A stretch of 64,000 nt of DNA, from positions 395,147-459,146 of the forward strand of contig JAAVTG010000523.1 of NCBI GenBank assembly GCA_011947345.1, read 5' to 3'. This DNA is from Phytophthora quininea (Eukaryota > Oomycota > Peronosporomycetes > Peronosporales > Peronosporaceae). A model generated the notes under the pieces. The model was not told the DNA's origin. It ran no database searches and saw nothing but the letters and a program-made list of their open reading frames with translations. Of this stretch, positions 1-13,028 are shown in pieces (the first letter of the stretch is position 1; every line of letters starts with the position of its first letter). The position numbers and the translations under genes are program-made.

Positions 1-279
1 GAAGATCGTAGTGCGCGAACCACTACTTGTTCAGGTCCTGGTAGAAGTGAAGATTGTTGGATATAAAACGCCACCGTTTGATTAGCAGAATGGAGCCGCG
101 CGCGAAATAGCGCTTGGTGGTGCGCCGGCGACATATCGTTCAGCGAGTCAAAGTGGGAAACCCGCCACCGCCACACAGCATTAAAATAAAGAGCTGCGCC
201 GACTCTCCACGAGCTTTCCGCCAACTGGTTCACTCTTTCGATGTAGACGGCCTTCGCAGAGGCACTGAGGTGCTGGCAA

Positions 280-1960
280 TCACGGTCCGTCAACATCCAA
301 ATCCCTGCTGGCACAGCCGATAATTGCAGAGAGAAAATTACTTTTCCTGTCCCCCCGATGGCAGGCCGAGCTCAATCCACCGTTCCACAAGCACGCGTTG
401 TAGTTCGCACGCTCCAAGGCAAGCCAGAAGATGTGATGGAGATTAACCCTGCCGAGACGCACGCAACTCTGATGTGGGCATCCGACAGCTCGATGGCCGA
501 CATCATACGTCGAGAAGGCATGATGTTTGAGCTACAGCAGTATCTGCTCCCCCAAGGATTGAGCCCAATGATGCGCCGTATCCGACGCCACTTCAGCTTA
601 CTAAGTCCTGCTGCTGCCTCCGTACTAAGTCTCGCCCAGCGTTCTGCTCGACGCTTCGCTGACTGGGCACCTCGTGCTGTCGTTGCTTTGGTAATGGCCA
701 GCTTGTATTTGGCGCGGGTGCTTGCACTGCACCACTTGTCGACCCGGAGGCTGACCGGACGTGAGGTCCGGGGATGAGGGTGAATATTGCGAAAGTGGAT
801 CTCAGCACCAAGGCAGGCTTTCAGGTATCGAGTAAGGCTGCGGTGACCATCGACCGTCCGCGCAAGGCTGGATCCGTTTGTCCACCAAAGTCGACCTGGG
901 CCACCACATGCTCCTGTCCACTCAGAACAGCGGTCGTGGGTTGATCAATAGGAATCGTGCGATACCGGAGTTCATTGGCAAATTGCCCCTATTTAGCAGG
1001 AGCGGAAAGTTGGCGATAAGCGCCTGGATTAGCTGCTCTTGCTCATGTCGAAGGTCGAGAGGGAAGACTTTGTAAAACCGAATGGACAACATACCCCCGC
1101 TATCAAGCTCCCACCTCATAATATCCCGCAGATATATCCCGTTGGCGCAAACAGCGGGGAATGCTTGAGCCGCAGTGTTCTGGACCCCCTTGCGATCCTG
1201 TAAGCGAAGCACTGCTAGTTCGACAAACGGGAGCCATTCCAGGCATTGCTCTGCTCGGAGGCTGCGGATGGTATCAGGGAAAACGCTCGAGATAGCATGA
1301 CGTAACTCCCGTACATCAATCGTAACCTTGGTCCCCAGCCATGTTCCGGGCAGACCCCAGCAAAAGCGGAAAAGCACAGCACTGCAATTGCCACCGATTG
1401 TGGTACATGAGGTTCCATCGAATCGCTATACTACGACACGATTGTTTTGCCGGCGGACCACATGCAGCGACCCCAGCACACTGGTTTCGAAGGAGCCGCA
1501 ATCAAAGATGGGGTGAGATACACACTTCGGGGAATTACCGCAGCCGAGCTAGAAAGAAGGATGTCGCCAGCAATGTGTTGGGCCCGGGTACCCATTAGAG
1601 CCCACTCCGAGACGGCGGACGCCGCTATCGCTAGCATTTCGGCTTTGAGATTCGGGACGGCGAGGCCACCTTGTGTCCGAGGCAAGTCCGCTTGATCAAT
1701 ATCCAGCCACGCTCGGGATCCACCGACGTCCACGCAAAAACACCATGCCACACAAAATTTCTAATCATCCTGTCAAATTGGTTGATCAGTTCTGTAGAAG
1801 GCCACGCGTGCCTGCCAATGAATGTAAGCTTGAAATCGATGACCGCAGCAGCGATGCAGCTGCGTTGATAGACGGACGTCGTTTTTCGCGACGCGAGGTA
1901 TAAGCGAGAGGCACGTTGAGACCGCGCTTTGAGCCACGTCTTGCCAGGTTCGCTGTTGCT
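280..1960 (-). pseudogene. LINE ORF2 C-terminal region (after reverse transcriptase)
   Basis: Minus-strand frames carry the conserved stretch that follows the reverse transcriptase in LINE proteins: an AKHARYLGIQVG-like segment near 1,990, then FDRMIRNFVWHG near 1,770 and GGLAVPNLKAEML near 1,650. A weaker segment with NLHHIFWLALERA lies near 410. At least three frames are needed to follow it, so it is broken. In related elements this region carries a zinc-knuckle tail of uncertain role in template handling. I saw no intact cysteine cluster. Confidence 0.7.
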
Positions 1961-3695
1961 ACCCACTTGTATTCCGAGGTATCTGGCATGCTTGGCAGCT
2001 GGAAGATAAACAAGGGGGTAGCACAATCGCAGTCGCTCCTCCGGTCCCGTTCAGCGGGATGACAACTGTTTTGCTTTCGTTTAGCACAAGACCAGACCCC
2101 AATCCAAAATCGGTGGTGATTGTCAAGAGATACGAGACTTGAACGGCTGATTGAAGGTAAATAGCTGTGTCATCAGCATATCCGGCACACCTCAATTCAA
2201 ACGCTCCGCTTTGAGATCTCAACATGACACCGTGCAGCTGTGGGTCTGCGTCGATCCTGCGATACAACGGCTCCAGTGCCAAGATAAAGAGAAATGGCGC
2301 CAACGGGCAGCCCTGGCGGATTCCGCTGGTTACCGCAATCTTCCTTGAGTGTGAGCCATTCGCGAGGAAGCGCACGGTCGTGCTCGTGTGGAGCAATTCA
2401 ATAGCCGTGATGAACCGGCTTGGATACCCGTGTCGCCTCAGTACCTCTAGCAGGTAGCCTCGGCCAACCGAGTCGTAGGCTTTTGAAAGTCGAGTAGGAG
2501 GGCTATTGCATCTGCTTGCAGAGCGTCATCGTGAGCCACACGCTGGGCGACATCAAACAGATCGAGTGTTGCGTGAATCGTTCGATTTGGGACAAATCCG
2601 TTTCGATTGCAATGAATGCGAGAATCCAGAGTGGTGCTGACTCGAGTCGCCAGCATTTTGTAATCCGAGTTCAAAATCCAAGCGGGCGATAATTCGATGG
2701 GTTGTGGTGATCTCCAGACATTTTCAGCGGAAAGACGTCAGCTTTCAGAAACGACCGAGGAAAGACTTCGGCTAGATACCACGCATTAAGGAGGATGTGG
2801 AACAAGCGAATCGGCGTAGTCGCGATACCATCCATTCCCCAATCGGTCAGGGCCCGCCGCCTTGCCAGCGTTAAACGCAGCTATTGCAGAGTAAATCTCG
2901 GCTTCTGTAAACTCATCTGCTACTTCGAGCTGGCAACGCGTTGGGTAAGTCTCCTCAGCCATCCACCCCACTATTTTCTGTCGGTAGTCCTCCGTTGTTG
3001 GCGGTTGTTGCAATATCGAGCTCCATGCGTCCGCCAATGTGTCCGCTTGATCGTGAACCCCACGGGATGGCATACCTACTACAGGATCGAGCCGATGAAT
3101 CGTGTTGTCGGCAAATTTGCTGGACGTTCGTCTAAAAGTGCCTTGGTAGTTTTGCCGTCGTGATAAGTGGCATCACGAAATACACTACGCTGTCGGAGAG
3201 CAGCCTTATCTCGGAGACAGGTCGCAATGGCGGTGCGGACGCGTGTAAGTGGGCAGGACCCAGCATTATCTTCAAGGGATAAAGCGTCCAACCGATCGGT
3301 GATTGACCCTATGGTTGTTGGCGCCCCCGCAAATCTTCTAGTATGTGGTGTTCTAGCTTCAGTAGTCTTTTGAGTCGACGGCTGAGTGTCGCCCTGCGGG
3401 ACCTCCTTTTGCTTTTAACCGCACCCAACGCCACTTTCCGTACGTCCGCCTTAAGTTCACCCCACCATATCGCCATACTGGCAGCAGTAACACCAGGTTG
3501 AGAAATGCGCTCGGCGAAGACACTCAGCATCCACTTGGTTTGCTCAGCTACCACTTCCGCAGCATATTGAGGTTGCGGATGCACCCACGCCGGTTTCTTG
3601 ACCCGACCAGGATCTGTAGGAGATTGCAAAAAATCCGGACGACGTGATGATCCGCTTGTGCACCTGGAAGCACCAGTTCTTGAGAAGATAACCAA
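1959..3695 (-). pseudogene. LINE reverse transcriptase domain
   Basis: Minus-strand frames show FVPNRTIHATLDLFD near 2,570, then TSGIRQGCPLAPFLFILALEP near 2,310, the catalytic box CAGYADDTAIYLQ near 2,170, and GLVLNESKTVV near 2,070. Upstream, WWGELKADVRKVALGAVKS near 3,440 is the usual linker between endonuclease and polymerase. The family copies element RNA at a nicked target. The YADD aspartates are present, but the frame changes around 2,420-2,700, 2,790-3,080 and 3,300, so no continuous enzyme can be made. Confidence 0.85.
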
Positions 3696-3699
3696 TCTC

Positions 3700-4420
3700 G
3701 AAGCCTACGACTAGTGTACCAGTGATCCAGTCGCGAAGAGGCAAGTACATCTCTGTACCGATAGCGATAGGTATGAGTTTCTGCGTAATATCGTCGGAGA
3801 GAGGTTGGTGTCTACCGAGGTTGCCGAAACTTGTCAATGCTGTCCGCCAGCCCCCAGTTGTTAAGAAGCTCTTGGAGCGCCGGGGATCCATGGTATCCCT
3901 CACCAGCATTGCACCTATCAAGAGTTGCGTTCAAGGTACAATTAAAATCGCAATCCCCCCCCACCATTACCATATCGGTTGGAGGAAGATCTATCGACGC
4001 CAGATATCTGAAGAAAGTCTCCCGTGGGGCCTTCAGATGAGGAGCATAGACGTTCAGCACCAAAACTCTTCGGTGTCAACTCTGCCTTGTATCGCCAAAA
4101 ATGAGGCGACCAATGTTCCTGCATCACAGGCTGAGCATCTTTGAAATCGCCATACGGGTCGACCAACATGGCCACCCCGCCTTTTCTACCGTTCGAGGCT
4201 GCCCAAAATGAGTGGGAATCGCAATTCGGACCCACGCAAAAACCCCAGTGGCTTGCGAAGTTTCGGGTCGCCGCCGCGATCTCCTCCTGTGTGACATGAG
4301 TCTCCTGCAGTAGATAGATGCTGTTTCGGCCATGAGCATTCGTGCGCAGAAACGTCTGCCATCAGTCATTCCTTTGAGCATCGGTGTGGCCAAACCCATT
4401 GACGTTCTGCGTGGCCAGCT
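3700..4420 (-). pseudogene. LINE AP-type endonuclease (EEP fold) domain
   Basis: The domain begins with ATQNVNGFGHTD near 4,410, the N-terminal motif of LINE apurinic-type endonucleases. It continues with NGRKGGVAMLVDPYGDF near 4,170 and with MVLNVYAPHL near 4,050 followed by MVMVGGDCDFNCTLN near 3,960. In this family the Asn, Asp and His residues hold metal and nick the target strand to prime reverse transcription. The pieces lie in different minus-strand frames, so the domain is frameshifted at least twice. Confidence 0.82.
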
Positions 4421-5379
4421 CGAAACAGTGGTAATCGGGATGGAGAGCATGAGAATTTCTGGCATCCCCAGGACTGCAGCGATGCTCTTCCTTTCGAAAT
4501 TGGCGGGCCTGCCTCGCTCGCGCTTTACAAAATTCTGCTTTCAGTTGAATAGTCTTGTCCGGGTTAGACAATACTGGGAAAAACTCGCCTAACAACAGTT
4601 GTCGTCGAGTGCTGCCGCCGTGCCGGCCAGATTGTTTGCGCTTTGCCGTGGTGTTTACCGCTGTGGTGGATTTCTCACTGACTTGGGCCGTACCAGTAAT
4701 CGCGGTGCCGTCCTGGTTGCCATAAAATATGCCTCGTTGTTGTGCGTCTTGACGCAAGAAGTTCCTGTTAGACGGAGCCGCCGCCTCGGAACTAGTGGGG
4801 CGCTGTGTGCCCTTAGTACTGAAGAGGGTGAAACCCACAGCAAGAAGACTTGCCGTGCGATTCGCCCAGGTGAGACCCAGAGGGAGATCTAAAATACCGC
4901 TCCAGTCACCCTCTTGATCTGTTCGATCACACAAGTCACGGATTTGCGGGCATCGCCGATAAGCTTCGCCGAACCGTCCGTCTGCCGCCGTACACAACGG
5001 GGAGTCTCTCCACGTCCACATGACGAACGGCAGAACGTGTAGGATATTCCAATGCGAGGCAGGAATGTCGTCTGGCTTGGCCAGATTCGCTGCGGTCGGC
5101 CACATGTGGCAGAGGCGTTTCCATCGGTCCGCGCAAGAAGCAGTGTTAGGGGCAGGGATTTGTGTACCCCTAATTGGACAGGACGTAGCCCAAGTGCTAC
5201 AAAGCTCACGCGCAGCTGGGCAAGCGCATTGTTGGCTCCATATCCATGAATAGCAGCAGCCTGTCTGTCATAAACTTCAAGCTCTCCCCACTTGAGTAGC
5301 AGATTCTGTGCGATTCCTTTGACTGCGAGTTCGGGATAAGGGAGATAGGAAAGAAGCTGATGGAAAGCGTCCCGATTCG

Positions 5380-6951
5380 TCAAAGTTCTGGCAAAAACTT
5401 CTTCATTACCCCAGCATCACCGCTTGTGGACGGCAGCATACTGCAATTGCGATTGTGATGTTTCCATCTACTCAGTGCAGATTTGTTTTCCTGCTGGAGA
5501 TGGCGCATCTTAGCGCGGTCCGTCAATAATTCCGAAACCATGTTGATTGACCGCAGTAGCCGTGAGTACACATCCTCCTCAACTCTCCCTTTCGAAGTGA
5601 TCTGAAAACGAACCGTTGGGAGATGCGCTAACTCAGAGTGAGGTTTCGGCGAGGAAAACTCCGCGTCAGTTTGAGCAGCCTCATGCACGACGTGTCCTGC
5701 TTCGTCCACAAGTCGTGGGAGAACCACCGGAACTTTGGGCGTATCATCGAGTACCGTCAACCCCAGTCGTTGATGAGAGATGTCAAGTCTTTCCCGCATC
5801 GGCATTCGTCTAAGCATTGCGATGTTGACCTTGTCCGTTGGATCCAGCAGATTAAGGTTCATGTCGTCGATGTCGGCTGGCTCATGAGGCGGGATGACAT
5901 TGATGTCCATGAGCCATTCATAGGGATCGACAATTGAAGCAGCATATTCCGGGTCACCTTCAGCATGTCATCGTAAAAACGTATCCGGATGGTGGCCAAC
6001 ACCATAGAAATGATTTTCAGTCCGGCACAGGACCATAATCGTTGGCAGAATGTGTAATGTCTGGTATTGCTCAAAGAGGTGCATGACTTGAGCATCTTCC
6101 ATCGGTCCGCCGCAACCAGATTCATGCTCTCGTCCATTAGGCAAAACATAATCTTTGTGGTAGTAGCGTTGCACGTGAGCCACGTGATGAGCATCTTCTT
6201 CAAACACGAAAGGTGGCTCCCGCAGATGCTGCGCCATAACGCGTAGTACTTCTGCTCCAGCCCAAAAGAATGTCGGCACCTGCGTGTTAACCGATCGGCG
6301 ACATTCCGTCTGATAGTGCCCATAAAGCGCCGCAGTAGCCGCTTCCTTGGATGCTGGGGTCGACTGATCGGGATACAGCCGACATATTTCTCGGATGGGG
6401 TCTACCAGGCCAACAGCTTCGTCTTTGGGCAAATTAGCCAGGATCAGCGCGTATACCTTCCGTTTAAGCGTATTTATTTCGCGTACATTTTCCGCCGTGA
6501 ATGTCGTTCTGCTATCCGCATTTACTGTCGTGAAGTAAAAGGCCGAGAAGGCGCATTGCCCATTGGGTGGAACAGTGATGAGCCTGGCTTGAGAACCCTG
6601 TAGAAAGGTCCACAGATGCTGTGTAAATACTGGTTTCACCTTCGTTTTGCCCACCGTGAACTCCTGCGAAGATGTAGGCGTGGGCGCGTCGGGCGTGGAC
6701 TCCCAACCAAGCTCGGACGTTGACTGGGCCAGTTGGATCGAAGAAGCCTGAGACTCGTGCGCAACTGGCAGCGAGGACTTAGAGTTGACCGAGGTGGCCT
6801 GCGAGAAAGGGAACTCCGACCCTGGCGTAGATGTAGCCGGCGGGGTCGAGGTAGGGGCGGAAGACCCCACATAACTTGACAGTTCCGACGCAGCAGGTTG
6901 ATTCGTTGCCGCCGCCGTGTTCGTCGCGACAGGAGTGCTGCATTCCGGCAT
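5380..6951 (-). pseudogene. OTU-like cysteine protease domain of the LINE, plus linker
   Basis: The 327-residue minus-strand frame (6,951-5,968) starts with about 110 Ser/Thr/Pro/Ala-rich residues. It then shows PPNGQCAFSAFYF around Cys133 and ends with CRTENHFYGVG around His314. A Cys block of NGxCxF type and a late NHF/Y block are the signature of OTU deubiquitinase-like proteases, here with Asn in place of the usual Asp before the Gly. A frame change near 5,950 leads into a linker of about 170 residues (5,910-5,380) of unknown role. It sits between ORF1 and the endonuclease of the LINE. Whether it cleaves ubiquitin or the element polyprotein cannot be told from sequence. Confidence 0.6.
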
Positions 6952-7291
6952 ATTGCCGGGGCAGTGTCCATAAACGAACCAGCCGGCTCCGAATAAGCAT
7001 ACTCTGCTTCTTGGTCTTCGTAGTTAGAATGAGAGCCCGTTTCATCCGCTTCTTGAAGAGCTGCGAAGCGGCTACACTCCTGCTCCTGGCGAAAGGCCCA
7101 AAAGAGTCGGAGAAGAGCGGGCAGTTTCGCGCTTCCCACGCAGCCCTGTTATCGGTGTCGATTCCACTGTTTTACCGCGCGATGGACCGGTAGCTGTGGC
7201 AGGTTTTGGCGTTCCTTTCGCAACCTGTCATTGGGCTTCTTGCATAGCCTTTTGGAAAGTGCCTCCGCTGCGGTCTTAGCCTTGGATATCT

Positions 7292-9354
7292 TCACAGCCG
7301 CCACCTCTTTCTTTTAGTTGACTTTGATTTCACCACAGTATATCCATCGTCAACATTGGGCGACCTCAGCGAAGAAGATGGTGCCGTTCGCTGTTTTGTG
7401 CGAAGGGAACCTTCACAAGAGGCACCCATGGAGGGAGTATCTGTACTGGTATATTGAACGAAAGCTCCGGCGTCTAGATGACGGTCATCTGACTTCGTAG
7501 TAGTCACTAACGCTGCAAGGAAAGTCTCGAGACTCTCCGCATCGGTGTGACGGTACGTCACTGCAGACCCCACGTCAAAAGCAGCTACGTCTCCTGCGTA
7601 AGTTCTAAGTCCTCGACGCTGTGCAGCAGCAATCTGCTCAGGCCGAACTCCGCAATATTGAGCCAGACGACGTGGACTGTAGCAGCGCGAGCAGGGGGGC
7701 TGATATAAGAGGTGGTGATGGAGGGACACCGTCGTCGAGTCCAGCTTGACTTTAGTGACGTCTTGTAGCTCCATGGGCCATGGGGCATTCTTCTTGAGCG
7801 AAGCGAATCATGACCGCGTGGTAATCAGGTTAGCTATCACCCTCGTTCCGTGGACTTTCCGCATCAATGACAGTCACTCCAGCCAGGCAGGAAAAGGCTG
7901 CAGTGAGCGCCACAAGACCGATCTTCTGAGCACCCAATACGCGAATGGAGTAAAGCCGACAGAGCTGCTCTTGCTCGTAAGCCCCGGATACCTGAAAAGT
8001 GGTGCGTTCAGTGTCCTGAAGTTCGATAACTGCCTTCTGCAGGCGCAAAGTAACACCTCTATAGAAGTCGGCAATGCGACGGTTGTGGAAGACGGACTTG
8101 AGCGTGTGCAGCCCATCGAAGTGGAGAAGCTTCACATCTCGCATCATTCGTGCAATCATGTCCTTCCCATTGCTCGTATCCGAATTGGCGAGGAAGAGTT
8201 GTTCAAACAGCACCATTGCCGACATATTCTTCCTTAACTTAACGTGAGGTGGGATGTTAGCAGTGAATGTCACCTCCACGTGGCGTTCATGAAATTCCTC
8301 GATCATGGCCCGCTGTAAGACAGGAATAGTCGCCTTCAAAAATAGCGGGGGATGGGGTAGTTCAAGTTCCCCCGAAAATATGCAAGCAACGTGTTCGTTT
8401 CCAAAGAGGTGCGAGGGCGAAGACAATCGTCCTGGTGGACCGCAGATGGAGAGACAGCTAAGTCATGCATCAAAGCCATATCCGGAGTAAGTTCAATCTC
8501 CCTGCAGCCCGTCCATTCGTTTTGGAGGGTAGCGTGAAGCTTGGCACGCTCGCGAGAGCTCCACACTCCCCGCAGTTGCTCGCGTTCTGGGTGAGAATGT
8601 CCGACAGATAAATGATGCTGGACGACCGCCGCGTAATTGCGGGGAGGTCAACATCGCGGGGTGGAGCAGAAAACGAAGATTTCGTAGGAAACCCCGGCTC
8701 GCCCGATGGTGTCGCCACAGGGGTTTTTACGTCTGAGGCCGTATTAGAAGACGGAGATGACCCGCGTTGCGCTCGATCTGTAGGGTGTTTAGGGGCAGCC
8801 CCTCCAGGGTCCGCGGGGGCACTGGCCATCGCGACCGAAGCTTGCTGGCCTGGAGAACGCAAAGGGGGGTGAACGTAAGGTCCAGACGAAGAGGGCCGCA
8901 AATCCACTTGGTCTATCCGTGGGAACTTGCGAAGTGCGTCATGGAATGATGAACCAGCCCACGTCGCCGAGCTTGCTGCAATGCACGTTCACTCACGCCT
9001 ATGATAGCCGGCGTTGTTGACTTCCCACTCACACCTGCGTTCTTCGAGCCACTGGAAGAACTCGTCGCCAGCGGCGTTTGCTTTTCGGAGATGTTGATGT
9101 CGCTCGAGCTCGGTCGCACATTTACGACTCTCCCAAGGCAGTCGAAGATCGCATCCGGCAAGTTTACTCGCCAACTGTTCGGTTGCATTGAACCGAGTCA
9201 GATGCCATTTACCCTCGGCACTCTTCGCCTTGTGGGCTGTGGGGCCTTGCGGACTTTTGTGTTTGAGGCGATGTGTTCGGCGATGGTGGCTAATCGAACC
9301 ACACCAAACGTTGCCATGAGTCTTCAAACTTTCGACAGGCGTGACAACCGTCAA
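7292..9354 (-). pseudogene. LINE ORF1-like region
   Basis: Several minus-strand frames in a row look coding but are broken: 9,354-8,989 (charged, probably helical, around ATELERHQHLRKANAAGDEFF), 8,907-8,470 (Ser/Pro-rich), 8,426-7,830 (198 residues, mixed alpha/beta) and 7,774-7,292. The last has CSRCYSPRRLAQYCG, which could be part of a zinc knuckle. Position upstream of the OTU and endonuclease modules suggests an RNA-binding ORF1. I do not recognise the fold, and the assignment rests on context. Confidence 0.5.
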
Positions 9355-9612
9355 TACTGGGAGTGGTTGGCGTACGCGCTATTCTCGAAGCGCTCACGTG
9401 CAATGTCGTCACTGGAATCGGTGGCCTTGGTGGGCATTAACTGGAAGAGTGACACTGACGTGGCGAGGATCACTACCACCGTGCAGTCGGACCACCCTGA
9501 AGAACTTATATGTGACTTCCTCGTGGTCAAGTGAATGAAAGGGAGGCCACTCTGGCAGCGGGGTCTCCTATTCGATGGTCGTTGGTGTCCGAATCTGGGC
9601 CAGTCACTTTAA

Positions 9613-9650
9613 CCCCTCTGAAGCGGGATTTTACTCTGTATTATACAGAT
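9613..9650 (+). repeat. piggyBac left terminal inverted repeat with subterminal palindrome
   Basis: The outer 13 bases match the inverted right end with one mismatch, and the palindrome at 9,636-9,648 matches the one at the right end. The flanking TTAA is 9,609-9,612. Confidence 0.9.
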
Positions 9651-10102
9651 TAAGGAATTGTCTTGTTTAAAGTATAGTTGGAGAACCTATCAAAAATCTT
9701 CTGTTGTAAGCCTTCTCGCAGGAGTGGTGACTTAGGCACTGCGAAATTGCACAAAGCCATCGCAAACCTGGCAAAAACGCTGCGATTTTCCCGCCAGCTG
9801 TTCATTTGAAGCTTCCTCATTGGCTGTTCCTGTCAGCGCAACATCTCAACTGCCTCTATTTTCGAATTTCCTGCCTAATCCGATTGGAAGCTGATTTCCG
9901 CGCCAAATTTCGCGCCAAAATGTTTGGTGGATGGATGTCGGCCGCGCGCACTCCGCGCACCAAACTTTTCGGCCAGCTCTATCCTAGTTCTTCTTCACTT
10001 CCTTCTAGTCTAGAACTGGCCGAAAAATTCACAAGGGCGATCGGTACGTAAATGGACACCTCAACTTGTTCGCTACGCGACTAACTACTCCCTTCACTTG
10101 TT

Positions 10103-13028
10103 TCAATTGTCCATAGCCTTCTCTTCTTCGTCCGTGCGTTTGCGCTTGCGCTCGCGCTCGCGGAAGCGAATCTGCCTAAAATGCTGGGGGATTGCAGTTC
10201 CATTTGCCCAGTTTTGATGCCATATCTGGCTGCACGTCAGCGTGTTGCCCAACTCCTCCCGCCGAACTCGATTGCAAAGCGGGACGTAACCACCTCGAAG
10301 TTCTGTGCAGGTGGGGCAGAAATAGCTGCTCTCGAAGCTCTTCGTGTTGGGCTCCGCCATGGCAGAGCAGACTTTGCAGAGGTGTTGGCGTCTCTTCGGG
10401 TCGCGCCCCCTTCGTACATGTCGTCGGTATTCACCAATGCGTGGTCGGCAGAAGGTGTTGGTACGGTCACCAAGTCCTCTGCGTTGATGTTGCTACGCAG
10501 CGTCACCTTGGTGACATTCAGGAGCTCCACATGCAAGCGACGCATATACTCAGACCGAGTAGGTACGCGCTCCCCTTCTTCTTCAGTACCAACTTGTGCA
10601 AAATGAATCCGTTGACGATTGCCATGTCCACAAATGCCAGGAACAACTGCCTGTAGTACTTCTTGAAAGCCACGCACCGCTAAATGGAGTAGCTTTGAAG
10701 CCTCAGCTGGTCGTGGTAGTCAACTCCACCCATGCCAGCATGATACTCAGCTATCAGCTGAAAACATGGCACTGTAGCTCTATCGCTCTCTCCTTTGTCC
10801 CTCCGCAACACAGTTGTTGGCGTCGTCGCACAGCCTGTGGCGATCATGTGCACAGGCCTCGAATTCATCCAAGCCACTGCTATCAACTCCGGGTAATTTT
10901 TGCTTGGGCGATACGGTACGCACCACGTGGCATTCCCTTTGGCCGAGACTTCTGCGGGAACTGGATAGCACGAGGCCATCCAAGCCTGTCACTGCGATGC
11001 GTCCCCACGTAATAGTAGCCCATGCTGAGCATTGACACCACTAGAGCGCATGAGCTGTAGAAGTTGTCCGCAATGATCAACCTCTTCCCGGGCTGACCGT
11101 CGAGAGCCTTCGTGATGTTTCGGATGACCGCCTTCTGTGCAACGCCTTTTGCCAGCCTTGCGTTGCTTTCTTTGCCGAGATAAACCTCAACTCTGTATGA
11201 TACAGCATAATAAACGCCAGAGCATACAGCATTGTGTTAGAATTGATCGCCTTCATCTGTATGATACAGCTTTGTTATTCTGTACATACAGAATACTCAA
11301 CTCTGTAACGACAGCATAGATGACTTACCGCGAACAGTAGCCAGTGTCGGCGCAGCACGTCATGTAGCATTTGGTCCCATACTTGTGCGGCTTGTCCTTG
11401 TTGTAGACTCAGATTGGATTGAACTTGCTTCTGTTGGGAATGGTTCCCTCGTCGAAACTGATTCTCGACCCAAGCCGGTAGCCCCGTCGAAAGGTTTTCT
11501 CCATCATCTGCAAGACAGGTCGAACCTTCCAGGCCTTGTCTGTTGCTGCGTTACTCGACGAGTTGCTGGAGAAATGCAAGTAGCGTGTGACGGTCTTGAA
11601 GCGATCTCGCTTCATGTACCTACCAAAAGTGCCACAAGGCACTACTCCATTTTCTCGAGTGGCCCAGTGCTTTTCCAAACCATCAGTGTGCCCACAGAGC
11701 GCCCTCGATATCAAGAGACCAATGACATGCAATATCTCATGTGCTTTGATTGGCTTGACACGCCGCAGATTTTCCTCGAGCTCTTCAATAGTTGATACAC
11801 ACTTTCGCGGGTCCTTCGCCTGGACCGCCAGCTGCTTGGCACGCTGCTGCTGGGCTACCAGAGGAATGCACTCGACACGGTAATCGTTTGTCTCCTTTTC
11901 AATGCGAATCCACAGTCGCTTCGGAAGGAAGTAAAAGAATAAGCCGAGCGGAGATTCAGCATATGCCGCAGCGGATCTTGTTGGCCCGCAGGATCCGCTG
12001 TACAGATCACCAGCTCCGGGAAGCTGCAGTTGGGCTACAGTCAACACGATACAGAATTAATTTACTATCGATGAGCGTTATCTGTAGCAGACAGACTTAC
12101 CAGAGTGATGCTGATCGTAGATGTTCCATCCTGACAGCCCGAGTTCCCTCATGGCGCCATCGTCTTGCTCGAATAAACCGCTCTCGTCTTCAAAGTCGCT
12201 GTCTGACTCCACCTCGCTTTTGTAGTCATCCGTCTCAGGCACTGGCACCTCCAACTCATCGTCACTGATTTTGTCGTCGTCATCGTCGGTGTCAACCCCA
12301 ACGTCCCCGCACAGATTGATGTCGTCAACCGCTACAGGCCCGAACAAATTCTCGCTTCGCAATGCATCCATGAATCGATCGCAATCGAACAGCTCAATAT
12401 AGTTGTCACCATCGCTGGTCCTCGTCCTGCGCGCAGAATTGTTGTCTTCTGTAGTACGTTCTTCTGTCGCATCACTTTCTGTATGGACTTCTTCTGTAGG
12501 GGGCTCTTCTATATGATACAGAGTTGAGGTGAATAAGTCATCTGTATCCTCCCGAGCAGTTGCTGCCGGCGTTGGGGCTTCTTCTGTATCCACCTGAGTA
12601 GCTGCTGCCGGTGCTGGAGATGGGTAATCAGCTCGACTAGCGCCTTCGAAAGCAGCAACCTGGACAGCAGACTGCGTTACGGAACCCGCAGCAGCCAAGG
12701 GGGGATCTGTGGGCACTGTAACGACCTGTTCCGCAGTGGATGACGGGGGAATCGCAGCAACATCCCTTCTGCCCGTGCGAAGGCAAGTAAATCTCGTGTC
12801 CCTGTGATAGCCGCGTTAGTGAGTGTAAATAGTAAGAAAACAGCAAATACATACCAACAAAGTAGTCCAAGTTTCGCCTCGACTCATACAGACCCCCTTG
12901 ATACCAGGCTTGACGTAGATGTGGTCCCTGCTGAGGCCTCGCGGCTTCCTTGGCTTCCACCCCGCCTTGGTCAGCTCGCGCCAGAGCTGCTTGAACGTCT
13001 TCTCGTCGGGCATCGTCGGTTGTGGCAA
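10103..13028 (-). pseudogene. piggyBac transposase (DDE_Tnp_1_7 type), frameshifted
   Basis: The N-terminal exon (13,028-about 12,850) has FKQLWRELTKAGWKPRKPRG, a block I associate with oomycete piggyBac proteins. A short intron (donor GTATGT) follows, then a 200-residue acidic region (12,716-12,078). The catalytic domain has RDRFKTVTRYLHF near 11,590 and ISFDEGTIPNRSKFNP near 11,420 with the first Asp, then IIADNFYSS near 11,070 with the second Asp, and YHAGMGGVDYHDQLRLQ near 10,720. A Cys-rich tail (FCPTCTEL near 10,320) follows, as in piggyBac. A TGA directly after SKFNP and frame changes near 12,880, 12,060 and 10,680-11,000 break it. The family cuts and pastes DNA at TTAA. Confidence 0.88.
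11193..11328 (-). other. Intron in the piggyBac transposase, carrying palindromes
   Basis: The donor is GTAAGT at 11,328 and the acceptor CAG ends at 11,193. Splicing joins a GTKCYMTCCADTGYC segment to VEVYLGKESNARL, which restores the expected piggyBac order. The 136 bp intron holds the palindromes CTGTATGATACAG at 11,193-11,205 and 11,257-11,269 and a shorter one at 11,280-11,291. The first overlaps the splice acceptor. Confidence 0.75.

Larger units (their letters stand above)
280..9300 (-). mobile_element. Degenerate LINE (non-LTR retrotransposon) with OTU-like domain
   Basis: Read on the minus strand, the stretch gives in order a low-complexity ORF1, an OTU-like cysteine protease region, an AP-type endonuclease, a reverse transcriptase with a YADD box and a C-terminal LINE tail. 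That order is that of a full-length non-LTR element. Every module is split by stops and frame changes, so the element is inactive. The 5' edge lies between about 9,190 and 9,340, where minus-strand ORF1 sequence meets a plus-strand WLAYALFS-family gene fragment. The 3' edge is not seen, because tail-like coding continues to near base 280 and no poly-A tract or target-site duplication was identified. Confidence 0.85.

Noticed and set aside
358..777. 139-residue plus-strand frame at the left edge
   Set aside because: Overlaps LINE-tail coding on the minus strand, low-information sequence, no domain.
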